Of a stretch of 7,542 bases of DNA, positions 1-7,442 are shown in pieces. The DNA comes from Magnetococcales bacterium (GTDB taxonomy: Bacteria > Pseudomonadota > Magnetococcia > Magnetococcales > Magnetaquicoccaceae). Both the position numbers and the translations under genes were made by a program. The notes below the pieces were generated by a model. That model was not told the DNA's origin, did not search any database, and saw nothing but the letters and a program-made list of their open reading frames with translations. The stretch covers positions 1 through 7,542 of the forward strand of contig JADGCR010000107.1 of assembly GCA_015228895.1 (NCBI GenBank), read 5' to 3'. Each line of letters opens with the position of its first letter. The stretch's first letter is position 1.

Positions 1-279
1 GAACAACTGTTGACCATCGCGGGTATGCATCACCCGACCCGCCTGCATCAACAGCTTCAGATCCTGATCCTGCAAGCCGAAAAATCGCGCCTTGGCGCAA
101 AAGGAGCCCCAGGAGGGATGCTGATTCACCAGGGCATGACGCGTACCGGTCTTTTCGGACTTTCTGTCGCTCCGTCCGGTCACACTTTTGCAGCTTCCCG
201 TGTCTGCGGCGCGGACACCGGTCCTGAACGATCCTTTCCCGACGGCTCCGGTCCTGGTCGTTTCGACGATCTGTTCCAT
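1..279 (-). CDS. 5' part of a probable Crp/Fnr-type cyclic-nucleotide-binding-domain protein, cut by the window edge
   Basis: This is an open minus-strand frame of 93 codons from an ATG at 279 to the window edge, with no stop. The start is well supported: GGAG lies 8 nt before the ATG (AAAGGAGTGACCCTTATG). A sigma-54-type promoter candidate lies about 110 nt upstream. Residues 66-93 (FFGLQDQDLKLLMQAGR, then DGQQLF) match the opening pattern of the cNMP-binding beta-roll found in Crp/Fnr regulators and in CNB modules of larger proteins: 'LF-x-L-s-x-x-x-L', then 'G-x-x-i-F'. Residues 1-60 are unlike a normal Crp N-terminus. They are polar, rich in Thr, Gly, Arg, Lys and Ser, and look disordered. 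The ligand-binding core and any HTH or other output domain lie outside the window, so transcription factor versus another CNB protein cannot be decided. The gene lies downstream of the hybrid kinase on the same strand but 289 nt away, so it probably has its own promoter. I am fairly sure it is a gene and moderately sure of the family. Confidence 0.68.
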   Translation of the reverse strand, partial: MEQIVETTRTGAVGKGSFRTGVRAADTGSCKSVTGRSDRKSEKTGTRHALVNQHPSWGSFCAKARFFGLQDQDLKLLMQAGRVMHTRDGQQLF

Positions 280-385
280 AAGGGTCACTCCTTTCCATGA
301 TGGTCCTTGCCCAATCCGGGGAATGCGTTCACGCGCCCGGCAAGGATGAATTTGTGTTCATTTCATGTCATTTGGAATAATACAA

Positions 386-402
386 AGCAAATGGAATGCC
401 AA
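386..402 (-). promoter_or_regulatory. Sigma-54 (-24/-12) promoter candidate for the CNB-domain gene
   Basis: The minus strand reads TTGGCATTCCATTTGCT. This fits the sigma-54 consensus YTGGCACGRNNNTTGCW with the GG and GC doublets exactly 10 nt apart (-24 GG at 400-399, -12 GC at 388-387) and full TGGCA and TTGC blocks. It points toward the gene starting at 279. The predicted transcription start is near 375, giving a leader of about 95 nt. A sigma-70 reading (TTGGCA with TATTAT) fails because the spacing is only 14 nt. A sigma-54-dependent activator is encoded in the same window. Confidence 0.6.
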
Positions 403-443
403 AACCTCAAATAGCGCAACCATACGCCTTGATGGGGGATTCG

Positions 444-541
444 AATCAAAAAAGGGGGGAAAGATATTTTGTCGGACTGCGGGAAAATACAGGGAAACAC
501 TCCATCAACCACATGAACAACAAGAATAAAATCAAAAAAGG
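444..541. repeat. 12-bp direct repeat (AATCAAAAAAGG) upstream of the sigma-54 promoter candidate
   Basis: AATCAAAAAAGG occurs exactly at 444-455 and at 530-541, with starts 86 bp apart. The first copy overlaps the palindrome GATTCGAATC (438-447) and the second overlaps GGAAACTTTCC (540-550). Both lie upstream of the minus-strand promoter candidate at 386-402, about 40 and 130 nt from it, within the usual range for enhancer-type or DNA-bending sites. The role is not known. A-tracts in AT-rich spacers can also repeat by chance. Confidence 0.4.
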
Positions 542-550
542 AAACTTTCC
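528..550 (-). terminator. Weak terminator candidate downstream of the hybrid kinase
   Basis: Reading the minus strand past the kinase stop codon, the palindrome GGAAAGTTTCC is followed directly by TTTTTTGATTTT. The T-tract is good, but the stem is short, with only about three or four pairs after leaving room for a loop. It is at best a weak intrinsic terminator. The palindrome may instead be a protein-binding site. Confidence 0.25.
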
Positions 551-568
551 GGACGTGTTGTCTTTTCT

Positions 569-3500
569 TTACACGGTTTGTCCATCCCCCACCGGACTCC
601 CCGATTCGTTCAGGGTTTCCTGCAAACGAAGGACAATCCGTTCGGCCGAAACCAGATTGCCGTCGAACAAATGCTCCATGAGCTGCTCAACCATTCCCAT
701 CCAGGAGCTTTTCAGCACCAGACGATGCAGCGCGCTGATCTCGTGCAGCGCCTCGACCACCTGGCGATGCGCCACAAGCGTTTCCAGTGCGTCCACATGA
801 TGCCGGACCTGTTCCAACGCATCCCGATCCAGCGTTCGCCCGGACTGCGCATCGACGGTCAGCAATCCCTGAACGGAGGTCAAAACCTGAGAAAGAGAAG
901 CAACAAAACGATCCAGGGATTCCGTCCGCTCCGGATGATCCGGAGGGAAATCCGGCACGCAAATCCGTTCCAGGGCTCTGGCCGCGTTCATCAACTCCTG
1001 CGCGCCCATATTGCCCGCCACGCCACCCAGGGCGTGCAGCATCTGCCGGGCCTGAGCATCCTCACCCGCCAGCAACAATTGACGCACCTCCACCCCGGAT
1101 TGGGCATATCCCCGACCGAACTTGCGCAACAACACCCGATAGAGCAGCCGGTTATCGAGCACCCTCCCCAAGCCAAACTTCAGATCGATTCCGGGCAGTT
1201 GGTCAGGGAGTAACGCCTCCGGACCGGGGGCGTCGGGCAAGGGCCGCACGACCTCGAAGGTCGGGTCACTCCCGGACGCCGCGTTGAAAGAGGCCGAACG
1301 GGAGGTCGCCGCCGGTTTGGTCGCGGGTCGGGTCCAACGTTTCAGGGCGGCATAGAGAAGCGTCCGGTCAATGGGTTTGGCCAGATGATCGTTCATGCCC
1401 GACTCCAGGCAACGTTGACGATCGCTGCTGAAGGCATAGGCGGTCATGGCGACGATGGGCAACTCACGCAACCGGGGCATGGCCCGGACGCGACGCGCCA
1501 CCTCGAATCCGTCCAGGTCCGGCATTTTCAGATCCAGCAGCACCAGATCGAAGAGATGATCTTCGAGCCATTCCAGGGCCTGCCGTCCGCTTCCGGCCAC
1601 CCGCACCTCCACGCCCACCCTCTGCAACAATTCGGTGATGATGAGTTGATTGATCTCCACATCCTCGACCACCAACACGCGCACGCCCGACAGATGCTCC
1701 AGGAATGGCCGAAGATCGTCGTCCAGGCCGACGATCAGGGTGGCGGCACCGCCCTCCCCCTGGGGCAGAGGCAGTTCCACCACGCCGAAACGGGCGGTAA
1801 AGGAGAAGGTGCTGCCCTGTCCGGGTTGGCTCTCCACCCGAAACTCTCCTCCCATCAGCGTCACCAGATGATGACAGATGGCCAACCCGAGCCCCGCCCC
1901 CCCGGATCGGCGCGCCAGTCCGTGATCCCCCTGATAAAAAGGCTGAAAAAGCTGTTGCAACTGACTCTCATCGAGGCCACAACCGGTATCCGTCACGGTA
2001 AAACGCAACATCGCCATCTGCGTTCCGGGCTGCGCCAACTCCGTCCGCAGGGTGACACGCCCCGCATCGGTGAATTTGATGGCATTGCTCATCAGGTTCA
2101 GCAGCACCTGACCCAGACGCTGCGGATCCCCCCGCAATGCCGGTGGCAGATCCGGATCCAGATGAACGGACAGTTCCAGCGACTTGCGATGCAGCGTGTT
2201 GACCAGGATCATCAGGTTGTTGAGCACATCCGTCAGACGAAACGGAATCCGTTCCATGACCAATGCCCCGGCCTCCACCTTGGAAAGGTCCAGCAGGTCA
2301 TCGATGATCCGGGAGAGGGCCTTGCCCGCCTCCTGGATCTGGAGCAGATAGGGATGGATCACCGTATCCTTGGCATGCAGGGAGGCCAGAAAACCCAGGT
2401 TGATCACGGCATGCAGCGGGGTTCTGATTTCGTGACTGATGCTGGCCAGAAAAATATTCTTGGCCTTGTTGGCCAATACCGCCTCATCTTTGGCCCGTTG
2501 CAGAGCCGCTTCGGTCGCCTTGCGTTCGGTGCTGTCGGTGATGATGGCAATCAGGCTGCGGTGCATATCGGGAAGATCCGGCATGCGTCGTCCCATCAGA
2601 TGTCCCCAGAAGGTGGAGCCATCCTTGCGCACATAGAGCCGTTCCGCATCCACCTCGGTCAGGCTGGTCAGCGTGTTTCCGGCCAGTTCGTGAAACGTGG
2701 GATGCAGCAGATCAAAATAGGTGAGGCCCGGAAGCTCCTCCCTGGGATAACCGAACATCTCCATCATGCTCCGGTTGGCCAGCATAATCCGTCCGGAAAG
2801 ATCCAACTGGATGATCGACGCGATGGAGGCATCGAAAATGGCCTGCAACTGGGAACGATGACGCCGTACTGCCGCCTCATCCTGTTGCTGCCGGTGCCGC
2901 AGGCGCAACAAGTGAAGGCTGTGCGCCACATTGGCGGCGATTTCGCTCAACAACTGAACCTCTTCGTCCACGAAGGCGTGAGGCTGATCCGCGTAAACGT
3001 TGAGAGCTCCCGAACAGTGACCCGCATAACAGATGGGAAAAGCGGCGGAGCTGGCATAACCCCGCTCATCCGCGCCCCGGAGCCAGGGAAAAAACGACGG
3101 GGTGGAGCCGAAATCCTGATGCAATACCGGTTTGCCGGTACGGATCGCCTCTCCTGTCGGTCCCTGTCCCCGTTCCGACTCCCCCCAGGAGAGATTCAGA
3201 TGATCCAGACAGCCCTCTTCGAAGCCGGCATGGGCGACCGGAAGCACCCATCGGTCGGGTCCGTGATCGGCCAGACCGATCCAGACCAGACGATAACCGC
3301 AACACTCTTGAATGATGGCGCAGATATCCCGGAACAGTTGCAACTCGTCACGGGCACAATAACCGATGGCATTGCAGCGGCTCAGGGCGCGATAGGCCCG
3401 ATTGGACTTCTCCAACTGCCGGATATAGTATCGCTCCTGCTCTTCCGCATCCCGGCGTTCGGTCACGTCGAGCAACACGCCGACCACCCGGTTGATCTGG

Positions 3501-4888
3501 CCCCCCTTGCCCCGGAACACCATCCCCTTTTCCAGCACGAAGCGTTCCTGGCCATCGGGACGCACGATGCGATAGGAGCGCATGAAGCTCTCGTCCCGTT
3601 CGAGCCGCTCATAAAGCCCCCACACCGTCTGCGCCCGATCATCCGGATGCACGCATTGCTGAAAGGTGATCCGATTGGCTTCCACGCTGTCCATCGACAG
3701 ACCCAACAGGGAGTACAGCGTTTCCGACCACACCTCCCGATCCGGGAAGGGATCCCAATCCCAACTGCCCACCAACGCCAGTTGCTGGGAAAGATTGAGC
3801 CGATCCATACTCTTGCGCAGCAGGGCCTGGGTATTGTTGACCCACCACAATCTCAACCCGACAGCCGCCATGGCCAACACGAACAGAATCGCCACGACGG
3901 AAAACCAGGTCTGCATCCGCAACGGGGCGTACACCTCCTCCTGATCGATCTTGGCCACCATGACCCAGGGCATGCGTCGCATGGGGATGGTGGCGGCCAA
4001 CACCGGTTCCCGGCGATAATCCCGCCCTTCCATGATGCCCCGTTCTCCCAGCACGCCGCGCATTGCGGGCAGATCACTCTCCGCGACGATGGGCAGGCGA
4101 AACGTCAACGCCGTATTCTTGCGATGGCGCAATTCGTTGAGGAATACCACCTCATTCCCATCCCGCGTCACCAGCAAGGTTTCGGCACTGCGGCTCGGCG
4201 TGGGCCAGGCTTCCAGCAAAGGATAGAGAAATTCATGCACATCGATGGAAAACAGCAGTGCGGCGATTCTCTCGACGCCCTCGTCCCCCTCCCGCTCCAG
4301 CGGCGTGATCACATCCAGACGCATGCCGCCCGGAGAAGAGGCGTCCGGATGGATCGATGAAAACCGGATCTGTCCATCGGCGAAGGATGCCCGGACCAGA
4401 CGTTTTCCCTCCTCATCCACTCCGGTGCCGGGAGAGGTGGAAAGCAACACTTCGCCTGCCTCGGAAAGCAGCAGGATCTCCCGGTACTGCAACAGGGATT
4501 TTCTGGAGTGCAACCGGTTGAGCAGTATGCTGGAGAGTTCGTCCGGCTGACGACCCTGGCTCAACCACTGGGCGACCCCTTGTGACAACATGGAACTTTT
4601 CTGCAGCAGCAGGGCATCGCGACGATACTGCTCCACCCAGTCGTCGATCTGACGCGCCTTCAGGGTGCCGATTGCCAACATTTTTTCCTGGAATTCCCGT
4701 TTCAGGCTGGCCTTCTGGGTCTGCGAGAAGACGACGATGGTTCCAACGCTCGCCACCAGCAACCCCAGAAAAACCACCAATGGCAACAAACCAAACCGGG
4801 GACGATCGAGGAATCGGATCGTCGGTTCCCTCTGATTGACCCCCATCGCAGAAAACATGCGCCTCCCCTGTCGGATCACCTCTGCCAT
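569..4888 (-). CDS. Membrane-bound hybrid sensor histidine kinase (Cache-like, PAS, GAF, PAS, HisKA, HATPase, REC, HPt)
   Basis: This 1439-residue protein senses a signal, autophosphorylates and feeds an internal phosphorelay. Membrane helices at about 33-55 and 328-350 bound a periplasmic domain of about 270 residues that looks double-Cache-like. Then come PAS (about 365-480, ending in a PAC-type DVTERRDAEE), GAF (about 510-660), a second PAS (about 675-792), HisKA with SISHEIRTP (phosphoacceptor His819), and HATPase_c with its N box (NLMSNAIKF, about 931-939), G1 (DTGCGL, 967-972) and G2 (GAGLGLAI, 997-1004). The receiver (about 1069-1186) has acidic Glu1075/Asp1076, phosphoacceptor Asp1119, Thr1149 and Lys1171. 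The HPt (about 1232-1340) has His1285 in LHALGGVAGN and a helical tail to the end. There is no DNA-binding output, so phosphate probably goes to a separate regulator; the divergent sigma-54 activator is the likeliest. The start is uncertain: ATG 4888 has no Shine-Dalgarno, while ATG 4858 (Met11) follows GGGGAGG at only 3 nt. TAA closes the frame upstream. The function class is certain; the signal is unknown. Confidence 0.95.
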   Translation of the reverse strand: MAEVIRQGRRMFSAMGVNQREPTIRFLDRPRFGLLPLVVFLGLLVASVGTIVVFSQTQKASLKREFQEKMLAIGTLKARQIDDWVEQYRRDALLLQKSSMLSQGVAQWLSQGRQPDELSSILLNRLHSRKSLLQYREILLLSEAGEVLLSTSPGTGVDEEGKRLVRASFADGQIRFSSIHPDASSPGGMRLDVITPLEREGDEGVERIAALLFSIDVHEFLYPLLEAWPTPSRSAETLLVTRDGNEVVFLNELRHRKNTALTFRLPIVAESDLPAMRGVLGERGIMEGRDYRREPVLAATIPMRRMPWVMVAKIDQEEVYAPLRMQTWFSVVAILFVLAMAAVGLRLWWVNNTQALLRKSMDRLNLSQQLALVGSWDWDPFPDREVWSETLYSLLGLSMDSVEANRITFQQCVHPDDRAQTVWGLYERLERDESFMRSYRIVRPDGQERFVLEKGMVFRGKGGQINRVVGVLLDVTERRDAEEQERYYIRQLEKSNRAYRALSRCNAIGYCARDELQLFRDICAIIQECCGYRLVWIGLADHGPDRWVLPVAHAGFEEGCLDHLNLSWGESERGQGPTGEAIRTGKPVLHQDFGSTPSFFPWLRGADERGYASSAAFPICYAGHCSGALNVYADQPHAFVDEEVQLLSEIAANVAHSLHLLRLRHRQQQDEAAVRRHRSQLQAIFDASIASIIQLDLSGRIMLANRSMMEMFGYPREELPGLTYFDLLHPTFHELAGNTLTSLTEVDAERLYVRKDGSTFWGHLMGRRMPDLPDMHRSLIAIITDSTERKATEAALQRAKDEAVLANKAKNIFLASISHEIRTPLHAVINLGFLASLHAKDTVIHPYLLQIQEAGKALSRIIDDLLDLSKVEAGALVMERIPFRLTDVLNNLMILVNTLHRKSLELSVHLDPDLPPALRGDPQRLGQVLLNLMSNAIKFTDAGRVTLRTELAQPGTQMAMLRFTVTDTGCGLDESQLQQLFQPFYQGDHGLARRSGGAGLGLAICHHLVTLMGGEFRVESQPGQGSTFSFTARFGVVELPLPQGEGGAATLIVGLDDDLRPFLEHLSGVRVLVVEDVEINQLIITELLQRVGVEVRVAGSGRQALEWLEDHLFDLVLLDLKMPDLDGFEVARRVRAMPRLRELPIVAMTAYAFSSDRQRCLESGMNDHLAKPIDRTLLYAALKRWTRPATKPAATSRSASFNAASGSDPTFEVVRPLPDAPGPEALLPDQLPGIDLKFGLGRVLDNRLLYRVLLRKFGRGYAQSGVEVRQLLLAGEDAQARQMLHALGGVAGNMGAQELMNAARALERICVPDFPPDHPERTESLDRFVASLSQVLTSVQGLLTVDAQSGRTLDRDALEQVRHHVDALETLVAHRQVVEALHEISALHRLVLKSSWMGMVEQLMEHLFDGNLVSAERIVLRLQETLNESGSPVGDGQTV
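4849..4870 (-). promoter_or_regulatory. Ribosome-binding-site-like GGGGAGG inside the kinase 5' end, suggesting an alternative start at 4858
   Basis: On the minus strand, CAGGGGAGGCGCATG places a strong GGAGG 3 nt before the ATG at 4858 (Met11) and 15 nt before the ATG at 4846 (Met15). The outermost ATG, at 4888, has no purine-rich motif ahead of it. The first 10-14 residues carry no recognisable domain, and the first membrane helix starts only near residue 33, so a start at 4858 would not change function. Confidence 0.35.
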
Positions 4889-4903
4889 GGAATCGATGAT
4901 TTC

Positions 4904-4917
4904 ATGATTTTAATCAT
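4904..4917. repeat. Inverted repeat ATGATT-TT-AATCAT just upstream of the kinase start
   Basis: Two perfect 6-bp arms with a 2-bp centre lie 16 nt upstream of the kinase ATG at 4888. Another half-site (ATGATTT) lies directly beside it at 4896-4902. On the minus strand the dyad contains TAAAAT, a plausible -10 box, but no good -35 is correctly spaced. It could be an operator overlapping the kinase promoter. This is inference from position and symmetry only. Confidence 0.3.
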
Positions 4918-5024
4918 TGGATGTCGCCGAACGCCCGCTGGGAGGGAGCCCGAAAACCGTGACTCTGTTTTGAGCCGTCTCCATCAAGCGTACTTCAGCA
5001 CTCCCGGCTTTGCAAGCGTGAAGC

Positions 5025-5058
5025 GCGATCGAATCGCCTGAGATCAAGTCAGGTCCTG
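5025..5058. repeat. Cluster of three overlapping short inverted repeats
   Basis: GCGAT-CGA-ATCGC (5025-5037) is followed at once by CCTGA-N7-TCAGG (5037-5053) and then CAGG-T-CCTG (5050-5058). The second and third share bases, so they could not form as hairpins together. They sit mid-way in the divergent region and may be regulator-binding sites. No T-tract follows, so a terminator is unlikely. Confidence 0.25.
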
Positions 5059-5182
5059 GGATCACACGTTAGCCGGTGACGTGAAGTGCCGCAGTAAAGC
5101 TCTGGCATTCCGGAGACGTTTCAGATATCCTTTCACTGATGGGTAGCATTGACAAACCCTTTGGGATGTTGCAGAACGCACC

Positions 5183-5222
5183 CCCTGCCCTCTCGGGAAT
5201 TCCGCAGGGATGGGCCGGCCCA
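5183..5222 (+). promoter_or_regulatory. Leader dyads and a 12-bp perfect palindrome ahead of the sigma-54 activator
   Basis: CCCTGC (5183-5188) pairs with GCAGGG (5204-5209) around a loop that contains GGAATTCC. Two bases further on is the perfect 12-bp palindrome TGGGCCGGCCCA (5211-5222), which ends 24 nt before the preferred start codon at 5247. The position suits an operator, for example for autoregulation by the Fis-type HTH of the gene product, or an RNA structure in the leader. If translation really began at 5139, the palindrome would be coding sequence instead. Confidence 0.3.
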
Positions 5223-5246
5223 CTACCTGGACAGGATGATAACGGC

Positions 5247-6668
<1,422 letters not shown>

Positions 6669-6791
6669 ACATCGCCTCCATCCCTTCTTCCGCCGGGACC
6701 GTTCCCTCAAACCCTGTAAAACCGGATTGACCTTTCCGCAATGGCCATCGATTGCAGTATGCCGCTCTTGCCTTTCACCCCCAAACCGTTC

Positions 6792-6819
6792 CATCGCATG
6801 CCAGGCATGTGGCGATGCC
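6792..6819. repeat. Imperfect dyad with alternative pairings
   Basis: CATCGC (6792-6797) pairs with GCGATG (6812-6817), and inside it ATGCC (6798-6802) mirrors GGCAT (6804-6808) with a 3-nt bulge on one side. GGCAT can instead pair with ATGCC at 6815-6819. The two foldings exclude each other. It lies 124 nt past the activator stop codon with no T-tract. It may be a 3'-end stabilising structure or a factor-assisted terminator. Confidence 0.3.
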
Positions 6820-6931
6820 AATCTCATGAAGAAACAGGGACCACCACCGTGGGGGATGTACCATGCCGGAGTGCCTGACGCAATGACCCGGTGGCCGAAA
6901 TGGTGATCAAGGCCGCAACGGTAAAGTCAAG

Positions 6932-6949
6932 ACCCCTGCCTGACGGGGT
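6932..6949 (-). terminator. Weak terminator candidate for the CheY-like regulator
   Basis: On the minus strand, ACCCC-GTCAGGCA-GGGGT begins about 20 nt after the stop codon of the CheY-like gene and is followed by CTTGACTTTACC. The 5-bp GC-rich stem is well placed, but the T-run is poor, so intrinsic termination would be inefficient. Confidence 0.3.
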
Positions 6950-6969
6950 GAATGGCGCATACCCTCACC

Positions 6970-7374
6970 TCAACCGGCCAGATCGTCCCTGCCGGTTCCC
7001 TTCCCCCGGCCAATGGCGCATTCCACCGCTTCCAGCACCTCCTGTTTGGAAAAGGGCTTGACCAGAAAACCGGCCGCTCCGAACATGGTCGCGATCTCAT
7101 GCAGGAAATCGGCCGCGAGATGCGTGCTCCCTCCCGACATGGCGATCACTTTTTGTCCAAGACACGATTCTCTCAGATTCTCCAGCAGTTCGATACCATC
7201 CATGTCCGGCATGAAGATGTCGCTGATGACCAGTTTTGGCTGCTCCTTCCTGCACATTGCCATCGCCTCCACGCCATTCGCGGCCACAGCCAGTGAGTAT
7301 CCGGCCTCCTGCAGAATGCGGTGCAACAGGAGGCGCAACTTGGGTTCGTCGTCTACGATCAGAATGTCTTTCAT
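6970..7374 (-). CDS. Single-domain CheY-like response regulator
   Basis: This 134-residue protein is a lone receiver domain with no output domain. The acidic pair is Asp8/Asp9 in LIVDDEP, the phosphoacceptor is Asp52 in ISDIFMPDMDG, the conserved hydroxyl residue is Ser80 in IAMSGG, and the signalling lysine is Lys106 in LVKPF. All are intact, so it should accept phosphate. Such proteins act by protein contact, in chemotaxis-like control or as phosphorelay intermediates. There is a tail of about 12 residues rich in Gly, Arg and Asp. I chose ATG 7374 because the receiver starts there (MKDILIVDDE). AGGA overlaps the expected ribosome-binding position but is only 1 nt from the ATG, so initiation may be weak. 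An in-frame GTG at 7386 and an ATG at 7527 are possible, but the latter would add 51 residues without a domain. It converges on the sigma-54 activator and has its own sigma-54-type promoter candidate. Its phosphodonor could be the hybrid kinase, but this is not shown. Confidence 0.9.
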   Translation of the reverse strand: MKDILIVDDEPKLRLLLHRILQEAGYSLAVAANGVEAMAMCRKEQPKLVISDIFMPDMDGIELLENLRESCLGQKVIAMSGGSTHLAADFLHEIATMFGAAGFLVKPFSKQEVLEAVECAIGRGKGTGRDDLAG

Positions 7375-7442
7375 TTCCTGGCCCACCTTGTGCGGTTGCG
7401 GATACGGTGCGCGGTGATCGGCACCTTTTGACAAACAAGAAA

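Larger units (their letters stand above)
280..568. other. Intergenic region between the hybrid kinase and the CNB-domain gene
   Basis: This 289-nt stretch has no credible gene. It is visibly more AT-rich than its flanks, especially at 355-415 and 440-570. It holds a sigma-54-type promoter candidate (386-402, minus strand), a 12-bp exact direct repeat (444-455 and 530-541), the palindromes GATTCGAATC (438-447) and GGAAACTTTCC (540-550), and the ribosome binding site of the gene starting at 279. The layout of promoter plus upstream repeats resembles a regulated sigma-54 promoter region. That reading is inference. Confidence 0.7.
4889..5246. other. Divergent control region between the hybrid kinase and the sigma-54 activator
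   Basis: These 358 nt separate the kinase start (minus) from the preferred activator start (plus). I see no convincing sigma-70 promoter and no GG-N10-GC sigma-54 site with both conserved blocks on either strand. What stands out is a series of short dyads: ATGATT-TT-AATCAT (4904-4917), an overlapping cluster at 5025-5058, CCCTGC/GCAGGG (5183-5209) and the perfect palindrome TGGGCCGGCCCA (5211-5222). The activator frame is open back to an ATG at 5139, but 5139-5246 encodes no recognisable domain and that ATG has no ribosome binding site. Confidence 0.6.
6669..6969. other. Convergent intergenic region with no convincing gene
   Basis: This 301-nt gap separates the 3' ends of the activator (plus) and the CheY-like regulator (minus). 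No frame here has both a ribosome binding site and recognisable protein features. It holds a marked dyad at 6792-6819 and a small stem-loop at 6932-6949. No classical GC hairpin followed by a long T-tract is present on either strand, so how the activator transcript ends is not clear from the sequence. Confidence 0.6.

Noticed and set aside
10..300. A 96-codon open frame on the plus strand at the left edge
   Set aside because: The minus strand of the same stretch has a good ribosome binding site, an upstream promoter candidate and a cNMP-binding-like pattern, so the plus frame is its shadow.
1385..4360. A 991-codon open frame on the plus strand, antisense to the hybrid kinase
   Set aside because: It lies wholly inside the kinase gene, which has clear domains and motifs on the minus strand. 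The antisense translation is rich in His, Gln and Gly with no recognisable domain, as expected from mirrored codon bias in GC-rich DNA.
5149..5177. A perfect -35 hexamer TTGACA upstream of the activator
   Set aside because: No acceptable -10 box lies 16-18 nt downstream (the sequence there is near CAGAAC), so it is not supported as a sigma-70 promoter.
6742..6755. A sigma-54-like TGGCC...TTGC on the plus strand in the convergent gap
   Set aside because: The GG and GC doublets are 9 nt apart instead of 10, and no gene follows on the plus strand.
6826..6906. A possible 26-residue peptide starting MKKQG and rich in Pro and Trp
   Set aside because: There is no ribosome binding site ahead of the ATG, no recognisable pattern, and the frame simply continues a chance open frame from within the activator gene.
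6973..6996. Inverted repeat ACCGGC-N12-GCCGGT at the end of the CheY-like gene
   Set aside because: It lies within the coding sequence just before the stop codon, has a large loop and no T-tract, so it is not supported as a terminator.
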